Source: Lacisediminimonas profundi
GTDB taxonomy: Bacteria > Pseudomonadota > Gammaproteobacteria > Burkholderiales > Burkholderiaceae_D
Reading direction: 5' to 3'
DNA: 64,000 nucleotides
Assembly: GCF_008831265.1 (NCBI RefSeq)
Contig: NZ_VTTH01000002.1
Span: forward strand, 248,001-312,000
Part shown: positions 34,750 to 43,199 of the stretch, in pieces
How the letters are laid out: the number at the start of each line of letters is the position of its first letter
Position numbering within the stretch: the stretch's first letter is position 1
Position numbers and translations under genes: made by a program
The notes under the pieces: generated by a model
What the model saw: only the letters and a program-made list of their open reading frames with translations
What the model was told of the DNA's origin: nothing
Database searches by the model: none

Positions 34750-35739
34750 ATGACATTCATAAGAAAAAGCATTGCCCTCGCCGTCGCCACCGCCTCGCTG
34801 GCCGCAGTGCCAGCCGCCATGGCGCAGGACGCTGCGGCCGGCTACCCCAACCGGCCGGTGACGCTGGTGGTCGGCTTCCCGCCTGGCACCGCCACCGACA
34901 GCGTCGCCCGTGTGCTGGCCGAACGCTTTGCCGCACGCCTGGGCCAGCCTTTCATCATCGAGAACCGGCCGGGGCAGGGCGGCAGCATCGGCGCCGCCGT
35001 TGTGGCCAAGGCCAAGCCGGATGGCTACACGCTGGTGGTGTCCGCCACCGCGCCGATGAGCATCAACCCTTATGTGTACAAGAACCTCACGTACGAGCCG
35101 ATGCGCGACTTCGCGCCGATCGGACTCCACACCTGGTTGCCGTACTCGCTGGTGGTAAACACGAAATCATCGATCAATTCATTCGAGGACCTGAAGTCCA
35201 AAGCGGCGGCCAATCCGGGCGCGCTGACCTTCGCATCGATCGGCAACGGCACTACCAGCCATCTGGTGATGGCGTTGCTGATGCAGCGAACAGGGATGAA
35301 GCTCACGCACGTTCCATACAAGGGCAGCAGCCAGGCGCAAACCGACCTGATCGGCGGCCAGGTCGACATGACCTTCGATACGGTGGTCTCGATGATGCCG
35401 CACATCAAGAGCGGCAAGCTCAAGCCGCTGGCGGTCAGCACGATGAAGCGTTCCAGCCATTTGCCGGAAGTGCGCACGCTCAATGAAATGGGTGTCCCCA
35501 ACTTCGAGGTCGGCGCCTGGCTCGGCATGCTGGCCCCGGCCGGGACGCCTCCGGCCATCATCGCCAAGCTGAACCGCGAACTCAATGCGATCCTGGATGA
35601 ACCGGCACCGCAACAGAAGCTGCTGGGCATGGGCTCGGAAATCCTGAAGAGCACGCCGGAAGAATTCACCGCGCACATCAAGGCCGAAAACGAGCGCTGG
35701 AGCAAGCTCGTGCGCGACACCGGCACCAAGATCGACTAG
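34750..35739 (+). CDS. Bug/TctC-family periplasmic substrate-binding protein
   Basis: 329 aa, tripartite-tricarboxylate-transporter receptor family. ATG at 34750 follows AAGGAGACCCC. Signal peptide ends near PAAMAQ. The mature protein starts YPNRPVTLVVGFPPGTATDS and has the family pattern FIIENRPGQGGSIGAAVVAK and LTHVPYKGSSQAQTDLIGGQ. No TctA/TctB membrane partner is nearby, as is common for the many orphan Bug proteins of Burkholderiales. Being inside the operon, it probably senses or carries the substrate of the TPP enzymes. Confidence 0.92.
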   Translation: MTFIRKSIALAVATASLAAVPAAMAQDAAAGYPNRPVTLVVGFPPGTATDSVARVLAERFAARLGQPFIIENRPGQGGSIGAAVVAKAKPDGYTLVVSATAPMSINPYVYKNLTYEPMRDFAPIGLHTWLPYSLVVNTKSSINSFEDLKSKAAANPGALTFASIGNGTTSHLVMALLMQRTGMKLTHVPYKGSSQAQTDLIGGQVDMTFDTVVSMMPHIKSGKLKPLAVSTMKRSSHLPEVRTLNEMGVPNFEVGAWLGMLAPAGTPPAIIAKLNRELNAILDEPAPQQKLLGMGSEILKSTPEEFTAHIKAENERWSKLVRDTGTKID

Positions 35740-35776
35740 CACCGGCCCGGGCAGCAAGGGAAGACAGTGACCGGAC

Positions 35777-35801
35777 CCCTGCGCCAGCCGCTGGCGCAGG
35801 G
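35777..35801. terminator. Hairpin between the Bug and aldolase genes, possible attenuator or processing site
   Basis: CCCTGCGCCAG (35777-35787) and CTGGCGCAGGG (35791-35801) form a perfect 11-bp stem with a 3-nt loop in the 88-bp gap. There is no T-run, so it may reduce downstream expression or protect the upstream message rather than fully terminate. Confidence 0.5.
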
Positions 35802-35827
35802 ATCCCGATTCAAATGATGGAGAAAAC

Positions 35828-36595
35828 ATGAACGCTGCAGTCAGCGATGTCCGTTCGCAGGTTTCGGAAGCGGAATGGAACACCCGGGTCGAACTGGCCG
35901 CCTGCTACCGGCTGGTGGCGCATTTCGGCATGAGCGACCTTGTGTACAACCACATCACCGCCCGCGTGCCGGGCGGCGAAGAACACATGCTGATCAACCC
36001 CTACGGGCTCATGTACGAGGAGGTCACCGCTTCCTCGCTGGTCAAGATCGACCTTGCCGGCAACATCGTGTTCAACCCGGATCCGGCCTTCGGTATCAAT
36101 GCCGCCGGCTACGTGATACACAGCGCGGTGCATGGCGCCCGGCCCGAGGTCGGTTGCGTGCTCCATACCCATACCCGTGCCGGCATGGCGGTGTCGGCGA
36201 TGAAGTGCGGACTGCTGCCGCTGACGCAAACCGCGATGCGCTTCGGCGACATCACCTACCACGACTATGAAAGCGTGGCGATCGACCTCGACGAACGCGA
36301 GCGCCTGGTGCGCGATCTCGGCAATTCGAACGCGATGATCCTGCGCAACCACGGCCTGCTGGCTGCCGGCCCCGACATTGCCCAGGCCTTCAACACGCTG
36401 TACTGGCTGGAACTGGCCTGCCGTGCCCAGGTCGATGCGATGTCATGCCAGACCGAACTGGTGATGCCGCCGCAAGCCGTGATCGAGCGTACCCATCATC
36501 TTTACCAGCCAGGCACCCGCCGTCCTTTCGGCGTGATGGAATGGCCGGCGATGCTGCGCCTGCTCGACCGGCGCGACCCTTCATTCCGCGACTGA
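35828..36595 (+). CDS. Class II aldolase/adducin family protein
   Basis: 255 aa, zinc-dependent aldolase fold (fuculose-1-phosphate aldolase/ribulose-5-P epimerase group). Zinc ligands are visible as the paired His in GCVLHTHTRAGMAVSAMK and a later His in ILRNHGLLAAG; the N-terminal SDLVYNHITARVPGGEEHML is typical. ATG at 35828 follows GATGGAGAAAAC. Members cleave or decarboxylate small hydroxyacid phosphates or related compounds, but several have unknown substrates. It lies between TPP-enzyme genes and should act in the same pathway. The stop codon lies within a 14-bp tandem repeat. Confidence 0.87.
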   Translation: MNAAVSDVRSQVSEAEWNTRVELAACYRLVAHFGMSDLVYNHITARVPGGEEHMLINPYGLMYEEVTASSLVKIDLAGNIVFNPDPAFGINAAGYVIHSAVHGARPEVGCVLHTHTRAGMAVSAMKCGLLPLTQTAMRFGDITYHDYESVAIDLDERERLVRDLGNSNAMILRNHGLLAAGPDIAQAFNTLYWLELACRAQVDAMSCQTELVMPPQAVIERTHHLYQPGTRRPFGVMEWPAMLRLLDRRDPSFRD

Positions 36596-36625
36596 CTTTC
36601 CGCGATTAATATTCCGCGATTGACT
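36584..36625 (+). repeat. Three 14-bp tandem repeats across the aldolase stop codon
   Basis: TTCCGCGACTGACT (36584), TTCCGCGATTAATA (36598) and TTCCGCGATTGACT (36612) are consecutive imperfect copies. The first holds the last codons and the TGA stop of the aldolase; the others extend into the gap. Confidence 0.85.
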
Positions 36626-36735
36626 ACAGCAAAGACAGCGTCGCCCGGCGCCCTCCGCCGGGTGCATTCCGATTCGCGTCTGCTGATTCGCGACTTTTCT
36701 TTTCGGCTCCTGCCCCACGACTTCTGGTCCTTCAA

Positions 36736-38370
36736 TTGAACACTTCTTCCCACGCATTCATTTCCGTCCTTGCCGACAATGGAATAGACCGCATTTTCCA
36801 GGTGCCGGGCGAGAGCTACCTCGGCCTGCTGGACGCGATCGCGGATTTTCCGCAGATCGACCTGGTCACCTGCCGGCATGAAGCAGGTGCCGGCTTCATG
36901 GCCTGCGCCGACGGCCGCCTGACGCGCCGACCCGGCGTGGTGATGGTCAGCCGCGGTCCCGGTGCGACCAATGCCTCGATCGCGGTGCACACTGCCCAGC
37001 AGGACGCGATACCCCTGATCCTGGTAATCGGCCAGATACCGAAGAAGGACCTGCGGCGCGAGGCTTTCCAGGAGATCGATTATCACAAGATGTTCGGCTC
37101 GATCGCGAAATGGGTGGTTGAAGCGACCGATCCTTCGCAACTGGCCGAGATTGCTTTCAAGGCGGTGCGCATCGCTACTTCCGGCACGCCCGGACCGGTG
37201 GTGATCGCCGTGCCGGAGGACGTGCAGCAGCAAGCCGTGCCGGCGGTCCACTACGTCGCCCGGCCCAATGCCCCGGTCACCGCGACCGCCGAGACCATCG
37301 CGCAGATCGAATCCCTGCTGCAGCGCGCCGAACGGCCGCTGGTGATTGCCGGCGGCGCCTTCGACCAGCCCGGCGGGCGCGAAGCCTTGCTGGCGTTCGC
37401 GCAGGCATGGCAGGTGCCGGTGGCGGTGTCGTTCCGCCGGCACGACGTGTTCCCGAACAGCCATCCTCTATTTGTCGGCGACCTGGGCCTGGCAAATCCG
37501 CAGCGGCAGATCGAGCAGTTCGCCAGCAGCGACCTGATCCTTGCGCTCGGGACCCGCTTCGACGATGTCACCAGCCAGAATTACAGCTTCCCGGCATTGC
37601 CGCAGCCGGCCCAGACCTTCGTGCACTGCTATCCGGACCCGCACATGGTCGGCCTGCATTTCGCGCCGACGATCGGCCTGGTTTGCGACCCGGCGCCACT
37701 GGTGCGGGCGCTGACGCCAGCCACACCTCCCGCTGTCCCGGGCGTGCGCCGCGCATGGGCCGCTTCGCTACGCGCCACGCAGCAGGAAATAGCGGCCTGG
37801 CCGCAGCGCCGGGAGGATGATGGCGTGGTGTTTTACGAAGTGGTGCGCTCGCTGGCAGCGCAAGCGCCGGACAACATCCATGTTTGCCTGGATGCAGGAA
37901 CTTTCGCGGCGCCGGTCTACCGGCATTTTCCTTTTGTCCATCCACAGCGCCTGATGGCGCCGCTGGCCGGCGCCATGGGTTACGGCACGCCGGCTGCGAT
38001 CGCAACCCAACTGCGCCATCCCGAAGCCCGCGTGGTCTGCATGGTGGGCGATGGCGGCTTCATGATGACCGGGAACGAGATGATTGCTGCCGTCGAGCGC
38101 AAGCTGCCGATCCTGTTCATCGTGTCGAACAACGCCTGCTATGCGTCGATCCGTATCCACCAGGAACGTTCCTATGACGGGCGGTATCCGGGGACGTCCC
38201 TGTTCAATCCCGACTTCACCGCGATTGCGCGCGGCTTCGGCATGCGGGCGGAAACGATCACGGACGAGACAGGGATAGACGCGGCCATCGCCCGCGGGCT
38301 AGCGGCCAGGGAGCCCTGTTTCATCGAGGTGAAGACCAGCCTGCAAGCAGTGCTACCGGTAAAAAAATAA
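36736..38370 (+). CDS. Thiamine-diphosphate enzyme, acetolactate synthase-like
   Basis: 544 aa. The pyrimidine domain has FQVPGESYLGLLDAI and the activating Glu in CRHEAGAGFMACADGRL; VMVSRGPGATNASIAVHTA follows as in acetolactate synthase large subunits. The C-terminal TPP motif runs from MVGDGGFMMTGNEMIAAVE to FIVSNNACYASIR. No regulatory small-subunit gene is adjacent, so a catabolic role (carboligase or decarboxylase such as glyoxylate carboligase or sulfoacetaldehyde acetyltransferase relatives) is as likely as branched-chain synthesis. The only suitable start is TTG at 36736 without a clear ribosome site. It ends the cluster. Confidence 0.86.
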   Translation: MNTSSHAFISVLADNGIDRIFQVPGESYLGLLDAIADFPQIDLVTCRHEAGAGFMACADGRLTRRPGVVMVSRGPGATNASIAVHTAQQDAIPLILVIGQIPKKDLRREAFQEIDYHKMFGSIAKWVVEATDPSQLAEIAFKAVRIATSGTPGPVVIAVPEDVQQQAVPAVHYVARPNAPVTATAETIAQIESLLQRAERPLVIAGGAFDQPGGREALLAFAQAWQVPVAVSFRRHDVFPNSHPLFVGDLGLANPQRQIEQFASSDLILALGTRFDDVTSQNYSFPALPQPAQTFVHCYPDPHMVGLHFAPTIGLVCDPAPLVRALTPATPPAVPGVRRAWAASLRATQQEIAAWPQRREDDGVVFYEVVRSLAAQAPDNIHVCLDAGTFAAPVYRHFPFVHPQRLMAPLAGAMGYGTPAAIATQLRHPEARVVCMVGDGGFMMTGNEMIAAVERKLPILFIVSNNACYASIRIHQERSYDGRYPGTSLFNPDFTAIARGFGMRAETITDETGIDAAIARGLAAREPCFIEVKTSLQAVLPVKK

Positions 38371-38392
38371 TGATGCGGTACGGCTTGCCTGG

Positions 38393-38695
38393 CTAGCGCC
38401 TCTGGCGCGGCTCGGTGTCGTCCGGAAGCGGGTAGTCGTCCGCGCCCCAGGCATCACCTTTCATCACGATGACCAGCACGCAGCCGACCGCCATCGTAAT
38501 CACGGCCAGAACATCCACCATCGCGATGCCCGCAGCGATGAACAGGCCCACTTGCCAGGCCGGGTCGAAATACATCACCAGCAGTGCGAAGATTGCGGGC
38601 ACAGCCAAGCCGCCGATCAGCAGCGACGGCAGCATCCGGAACAGTGCCCGCTCGCGGCCGGGCGGGAAGGGGTGGGAATCCGGTAGTTTGTGCAT
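38393..38695 (-). CDS. Small integral membrane protein, unknown function
   Basis: 100 aa from ATG at 38695. Two to three hydrophobic segments (MLPSLLIGGLAVPAIFALLV, VGLFIAAGIAMVDVLAVITM and AVGCVLVIVM), then an acidic tail DAWGADDYPLPDDTEP. I do not recognise the family. It converges on the TPP-enzyme gene with a 22-bp gap. No ribosome site is obvious, so expression is not certain. Confidence 0.6.
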   Translation of the reverse strand: MHKLPDSHPFPPGRERALFRMLPSLLIGGLAVPAIFALLVMYFDPAWQVGLFIAAGIAMVDVLAVITMAVGCVLVIVMKGDAWGADDYPLPDDTEPRQRR

Positions 38696-38966
38696 GATGG
38701 CTTTGGGGGGTATCAATGAATCAGGCTAGGCGCTGGGACGAGACTGCGCAATGTCAGACCCGCACCGATCCTGCCATGGCGTTGGAAAAAGCAGAAGGCT
38801 TTTGGCGGCAACGGCGCGAAGTAAATAACTGATATCAATGATCAGTGGGGGTGGAGAGGGTGGGGGCGGCGGCGCCTTGCACGACAGGCAAGGCATGCAT
38901 CCGGGAATTGTCGGTCCGGGGGAAACACCCTATCATTCCGGTTTTACCGATCCTGAAGCGCCTGTC

Positions 38967-39191
38967 ATGAACCTTCGTTCCATTGTCCGCCTTGTGCCGA
39001 CCTCCATGGGCGGCATCCTCAATGCCATCTGCATGGTCTACTTCTTCCAGCGTGGGGGTAACTGGATCTTTCTCGGTGTGGCGCACGGCGTGATGGTGAT
39101 CGTGCTCGGTTATATCGCTGCGCAAAAAGCCAAGGCCAGGGACGCACGCGAGGCCGGCGATGCGGCCGCGCCGGGCGAGCAGCAGCATTGA
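38967..39191 (+). CDS. Small membrane protein, unknown function
   Basis: 74 aa from ATG at 38967; a longer frame upstream is Gly-rich and unlikely. One or two membrane segments (GGILNAICMVYFFQRGG and WIFLGVAHGVMVIVLGYIAA), then a charged Ala/Lys/Glu-rich tail ending GEQQH. I do not recognise the family. It is separated by 147 bp from the cytochrome gene downstream. Confidence 0.6.
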   Translation: MNLRSIVRLVPTSMGGILNAICMVYFFQRGGNWIFLGVAHGVMVIVLGYIAAQKAKARDAREAGDAAAPGEQQH

Positions 39192-39241
39192 TCATTGGTC
39201 AATGTTGCAGGGATCTCCGGGGTAATGCCATTGGTGGAATG

Positions 39242-39255
39242 TTGAGAATTCTCAA
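39242..39255. promoter_or_regulatory. Perfect 14-bp palindrome, FNR/CRP-family-like operator upstream of a cytochrome c gene
   Basis: TTGAGAATTCTCAA keeps the TTGA-N6-TCAA half-site spacing of FNR-type sites (TTGAT-N4-ATCAA) and agrees at 8 of 10 defined bases. Its centre is ~90 bp before the cytochrome ATG, allowing a class II activation position if transcription starts near 39290. Confidence 0.45.
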
Positions 39256-39338
39256 TAAAATGCTTTTCTGAAAACAGGAATTCAGGCAATTCCCGCATCA
39301 TCCATCGGAAACATTCCTCGTCCTGGAAGGAGAATCCG

Positions 39339-39815
39339 ATGGTGCGTTTTGCTCGCTCTGCACTGTGCGTTGTGATTGCCGCTTCGACGCTGGCCCACGC
39401 TGCGCCCGGCAAAGAAAAATCCATCGCCCGCGGCCGCTACCTGGTCGAGATCAGCGGCTGCAACGACTGCCACACCCCGGGCTTCGCGATGTCTGGAGGC
39501 AAAGTACCGGAAAAGGAGTGGCTCACTGGCGACCAGCTTGGCTGGCAGGGTCCTTGGGGCACGACGTATCCGCCGAATTTGCGGCTATCGCTGCAAAAGA
39601 TGAGCGAACAGGAATGGATCAAGTTCGCCCGCACCGCCGAATTGCGCCCGCCCATGCCGTTCTGGGCCCTGCGGACAATGAAAACAGAGGATTTGCGCGC
39701 GATTCACCGGTACGTGAAGACGCTGGCGCCGGCCGGCGATCCTGCGCCGGCCTACCTGCCGCCGGGGCAGGAGGCGAAGGGACCGGTTGTGAAGTTTCCG
39801 GCTCCGCCGAAGTAG
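39339..39815 (+). CDS. Small secreted c-type cytochrome
   Basis: 158 aa. Strong ribosome site (GGAAGGAGAATCCG) before ATG at 39339. Signal peptide ends near LAHAA. One haem-binding motif CNDCH in EISGCNDCHTPGFAMSGGKV shortly after the mature start GKEKSIARGRYLVEI; Met residues in RPPMPFWALRTMKTEDLRAI could give the sixth ligand. The domain resembles the mono-haem cytochromes attached to or encoded beside periplasmic dehydrogenases. It should be a periplasmic electron carrier. No dehydrogenase is adjacent; the partner is unknown. Confidence 0.86.
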   Translation: MVRFARSALCVVIAASTLAHAAPGKEKSIARGRYLVEISGCNDCHTPGFAMSGGKVPEKEWLTGDQLGWQGPWGTTYPPNLRLSLQKMSEQEWIKFARTAELRPPMPFWALRTMKTEDLRAIHRYVKTLAPAGDPAPAYLPPGQEAKGPVVKFPAPPK

Positions 39816-39871
39816 GGGCAGGGGCATTGACCCGCGGGTGAGTGATTTTTTGGTTTTGTTGCTTTGCGGCT

Positions 39872-39945
39872 TTTTGGCTTGCGGGCCAAACGAACCGCAA
39901 GCCAAAGAGCGAAAACCCATGAACCGCAAGCCAAAGAGCGAAAAA
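39872..39945. repeat. Short relatives of the structured intergenic repeat
   Basis: TTGGCTTGCGG (39874-39884) pairs with CCGCAAGCCAA (39895-39905), giving an 11-bp stem. The block GAACCGCAAGCCAAAGAGCG occurs twice as a direct repeat, starting at 39892 and 39921. CCGCAAGCCAAAGAGC also ends repeat copy B at 30594-30609. The surrounding 39816-40023 holds no gene. Confidence 0.75.
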
Positions 39946-40023
39946 TCGACTCACCCAAGGTCATGGGTAGCAATCAACCCTTGAAGGCGAGCGCGGCCAC
40001 CGCATGCCGCCAGTCATCCCCCT

Positions 40024-41421
40024 TCACCTGCTCCCCTTGGCAAACAACACCACCTGCACTGTATCGATAATGATCAGCAGATCCAGGAACAGGCTCTGGT
40101 TCTTGATGTAATAAAGATCGTACTGCAGCTTCTGGATCGAATCCTCGACCGTAGCCCCATAGCGATACCGCACCTGCGCAAAGCCGGTGATGCCTGGCTT
40201 GATGCTGTGGCGGATATCATAGAAGGGAACCTGCTGGCTCAGTTGGTGCACGAAGTAGGGGCGCTCCGGCCGCGGGCCGACGAAGCTCATTTCGCCACGG
40301 AGCACATTGAAAATCTGCGGCAATTCATCGATCCGTGTCTTGCGCATGAATGCGCCGACCCTGGTCACGCGCTGATCTCCCGCCTGCGCCCAGGTGGGGA
40401 CACCTCCCGCTTCGGCATCCTTGCGCATGCTCCTGAATTTCAGGACCATGAAGGACTTGCCCCTTTTTCCCACCCGCTCCTGGCGGTACAGGACCGGCGC
40501 GCCGTCCTCGATCAGTATGGCCAGCGCGGCCAGCAGCATCACCGGCAGCGTGACCAGCAGCAGCGTCGTGGCTGCAAGCAAGTCGACGACGCGCTTTGCC
40601 ATCGCGCGCAGCATGTTCTCGCGGAAGCCGTCGCCAAAGACCAGCGCACTGGGTTGCAGGTAATCGATCTGGATCTGGTTCACCTCGCGTTCGAAGAAGC
40701 GCGAGATCGGCGTGATCATGATGCCGTTGATCTTGCATTCCAGCAGTTGGTGGATCGGAACATTCAGGCCGCGCCAGTTCTTCAGGGAAATGACAATCTC
40801 GTTCACATCGTATTTGCGCGCGATGCTCATCAGCGATCCCTGGTTGGGCAGCAGGAAAGCACCCGCGATCGAATTCTGGTCGTTCTGCAGCGGGAGAATC
40901 CCGACCACCTCGAAGCGTTCGGAAAACGCGTTGTCACCGCTCATTTCCATGCACTCCCGTGCCTCCTGCGAAGCGCCCAGGAACAGCACGCGCGACTTCA
41001 GGAAGCGAGATCTGAATAGATGGAAGACGACCAGGCGCAGTAACAGGATGGCGCTCAGGCTGAGCACGAAGCTCAGGCCCAGCACGCCCCGTCCCAAGTA
41101 TAGATCCGGGAAAAGGTAAAAGGCCGCGACCGTCAGGCAGGCGCCAATCAGGAATGCCGGCGCCAGGCGAAGTATCGAACCGCGCAGGCTCTGCCTGGAA
41201 TGCAGTTCGTAGACACCCAGGCCGGCCAGCGACAGTGAGGTCAGCAGTGCATATACCACCGCCGAAATGCCGAAGTTCGGAATACGCTCCACGAACTCGT
41301 GTGGGCTCTCGCCGAAGCGCAGGCTGGCCGCCAGATAGGTGGCCGCGACGAAAATCGACACTTCGAGCAGCAAGAGCAGCGTGGCGACTCTGGGCGTGAA
41401 GTGATTGAATATCTTGTACAT
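40024..41421 (-). CDS. Polyprenyl-phosphate sugar transferase (EpsB-like, exosortase A-system type)
   Basis: 465 aa initiating glycosyltransferase that loads the first sugar phosphate on undecaprenyl phosphate. N-terminal membrane helices (from [20 protein letters not shown]), a CoA-binding-like soluble domain in the middle ([20 protein letters not shown]), a further membrane segment ([20 protein letters not shown]) and the catalytic domain with [49 protein letters not shown] and [19 protein letters not shown] at 41421 follows AAAGGGCG; 45 upstream codons are open but not needed. Divergent from the UDP-sugar dehydrogenase gene. Confidence 0.92.
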   Translation of the reverse strand: MYKIFNHFTPRVATLLLLLEVSIFVAATYLAASLRFGESPHEFVERIPNFGISAVVYALLTSLSLAGLGVYELHSRQSLRGSILRLAPAFLIGACLTVAAFYLFPDLYLGRGVLGLSFVLSLSAILLLRLVVFHLFRSRFLKSRVLFLGASQEARECMEMSGDNAFSERFEVVGILPLQNDQNSIAGAFLLPNQGSLMSIARKYDVNEIVISLKNWRGLNVPIHQLLECKINGIMITPISRFFEREVNQIQIDYLQPSALVFGDGFRENMLRAMAKRVVDLLAATTLLLVTLPVMLLAALAILIEDGAPVLYRQERVGKRGKSFMVLKFRSMRKDAEAGGVPTWAQAGDQRVTRVGAFMRKTRIDELPQIFNVLRGEMSFVGPRPERPYFVHQLSQQVPFYDIRHSIKPGITGFAQVRYRYGATVEDSIQKLQYDLYYIKNQSLFLDLLIIIDTVQVVLFAKGSR

Positions 41422-41707
41422 GCCGCGCCCTTTGAGCACCGTTTTCTTGTTTTTCCGGTGACGGGTGTGGCTCCCTGATCGCGTCTTGCAATTCATGTCA
41501 GGGTTCAAGAATAGCGATTGAAGAAGCCAGTCCTTTGATGCCGGACAATCGGTCATCGCATGATTGTGCGGTCAACGACTCTTGGCATGTTCAAGCCGAA
41601 ACTTCGCCTTGCGCATTCAGATCAGTCCGTGATCCTTGTTCCCGCGTCATCCCATGCTGACCATGGTTTGAAGTAGATCATGGAGCGACTCCACATGATC
41701 GGGCGAT

Positions 41708-41777
41708 GATGTTCGTGCGACTAAAGAACAAGAAAACAAAAATCGCACAAGCCAGGGGGCATGGGGATGTTCGTGCG
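41708..41777 (+). repeat. Two 12-bp direct repeats in the divergent EPS promoter region
   Basis: GATGTTCGTGCG occurs exactly at 41708-41719 and 41766-41777, 58 bp apart, inside the 364-bp gap (41422-41785) between the two divergent EPS genes. The second copy runs into the GGAGGA ribosome site of the dehydrogenase gene. Possible regulator sites; nothing else is recognisable in the gap. Confidence 0.6.
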
Positions 41778-41785
41778 GAGGAATT

Positions 41786-43147
41786 TTGTACACAAGCCTA
41801 GGTGAAAGTACTGACCCGGGTCCTGGCGGCGAGGCGCAGTTCAGCGCCTCAGGCGACATTCCCGGGATCGGCGTGGTCGCGGTGGTCGGACTGGGCTATG
41901 TAGGCTTGCCCTTGGCCATTGCGTTCGGCAAAAAGCACCGCACCGTCGGCTTCGATCTTTCCGAGGAAAAGATTGGACACTACCGAAGTCACTTCGACCC
42001 GGCCGGTGAAGTCTGCTGCGACGAATTCGAGGCCTCGTGCTGGCTCTCCGTGACCGGCGATGCCGGGGCGCTGGCGACCGCGGACGTGATTGTGGTTGCG
42101 GTGCCGACGCCGGTCGATGGTGCCAACAATCCGGATTTTGCGCCACTGATTGCGGCGAGCAAGAGCGTCGGCCGGCACATGAAGCGTGGCGCCGTGGTGG
42201 TGTACGAGTCGACAGTCTATCCGGGCGCGACCGAGGAGATCTGCGTGCCCGTGCTTGAAAAAGAGTCGGGCCTGACCTGGATGGAAGACTTCCACGTCGG
42301 CTATTCGCCGGAACGAATCAACCCCGGCGACCCGGAACGGACGCTGACTTCCATACTCAAGGTGGTGTCGGCCGACGACGCACCAACGCTCAAGACCGTG
42401 GCGGCGCTATACGGATCGATCGTCAATGCCGGCGTGTATCCCGTGTCGAGCATCAGGGTTGCCGAGGCCGCCAAGGTGATTGAAAACACGCAGCGCGACC
42501 TGAATATCGCCCTGATGAACGAGCTCGCCATCATCTGCGACAAGCTCGGCATCGATACCCGCGAAGTGCTGCAGGCCGCGGGGACCAAGTGGAATTTCCT
42601 GCGCTTCGAGCCGGGTCTGGTGGGTGGCCACTGCATAGGGGTCGATCCCTACTACCTGACCCACAAGGCGCAGGCGCTGGGATACCACCCGCAAGTGATC
42701 CTGGCCGGCCGCCGCATCAATGACGGCATGGCGAAATTCATTGCGGAAAAGACGATCAAGCAAATGATACAAGCCGGTTTTTGCGTCAGGGGCAGCGCTG
42801 TCAATGTGATCGGGCTGACCTTCAAGGAAAACTGCGCCGACCTGCGCAATTCCAAGGCGGCCGATCTGGTGATGGAGTTGCGCTCGTATGGCGTGGATGT
42901 CCATGTGCATGACCCGCTTGCCGCAGCCGCCGAGGCGCGCAGCGAGTATGGCATCGAGCTCGAATCCTGGGATCAGCTTCCGCGCGCGCGCGCCATGGTG
43001 ATTGCCGTCGCGCATCGGGAAATTGCCGAACGCAGCATCTGGGATTTCGCTGAAAAGCTGGAAGACCAGGGCTGCTTCGTGGACGTCAAATCGAAATTCG
43101 ATATCGATGCCTTGCGGACTGCGGGCTACAGCACATGGCGGCTGTGA
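41786..43147 (+). CDS. Nucleotide-sugar dehydrogenase (UDP-HexNAc 6-dehydrogenase, TviB/WbpA/WbpO-like)
   Basis: 453 aa NAD-dependent enzyme oxidising C6 of a UDP-sugar to a uronic acid. Rossmann motif VVAVVGLGYVGLPLAIAFG (~29-47); VVVAVPTPVDGANNPDF; YSPERINPGD; IENTQRDLNIALMNE with the likely catalytic Asn/Lys region; and catalytic Cys in LVGGHCIGVDPYYLTHKAQA. The last motif favours UDP-N-acetylhexosamine dehydrogenases (TviB/WbpO/CapL) over UDP-glucose dehydrogenase. Start is TTG at 41786 with GGAGGA only 3 nt upstream; no better start exists. Fits with the 2-epimerase gene at 57755 in making an N-acetylhexosaminuronic acid. Confidence 0.9.
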   Translation: MYTSLGESTDPGPGGEAQFSASGDIPGIGVVAVVGLGYVGLPLAIAFGKKHRTVGFDLSEEKIGHYRSHFDPAGEVCCDEFEASCWLSVTGDAGALATADVIVVAVPTPVDGANNPDFAPLIAASKSVGRHMKRGAVVVYESTVYPGATEEICVPVLEKESGLTWMEDFHVGYSPERINPGDPERTLTSILKVVSADDAPTLKTVAALYGSIVNAGVYPVSSIRVAEAAKVIENTQRDLNIALMNELAIICDKLGIDTREVLQAAGTKWNFLRFEPGLVGGHCIGVDPYYLTHKAQALGYHPQVILAGRRINDGMAKFIAEKTIKQMIQAGFCVRGSAVNVIGLTFKENCADLRNSKAADLVMELRSYGVDVHVHDPLAAAAEARSEYGIELESWDQLPRARAMVIAVAHREIAERSIWDFAEKLEDQGCFVDVKSKFDIDALRTAGYSTWRL

Positions 43148-43199
43148 GGATGCGCATGGGACTGTCTGCGGATTGGCGGTCATCAGTGGAGGCTATGCA

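Noticed and set aside
36736-38370. Biosynthetic acetolactate synthase (IlvB/IlvI)
   Set aside because: No small regulatory subunit gene is adjacent and the neighbours are catabolic, so the biosynthetic label was not applied.
38847-38870. G-rich run as a possible G-quadruplex
   Set aside because: Only three runs of three or more G are present, with a weak fourth; too little to claim.
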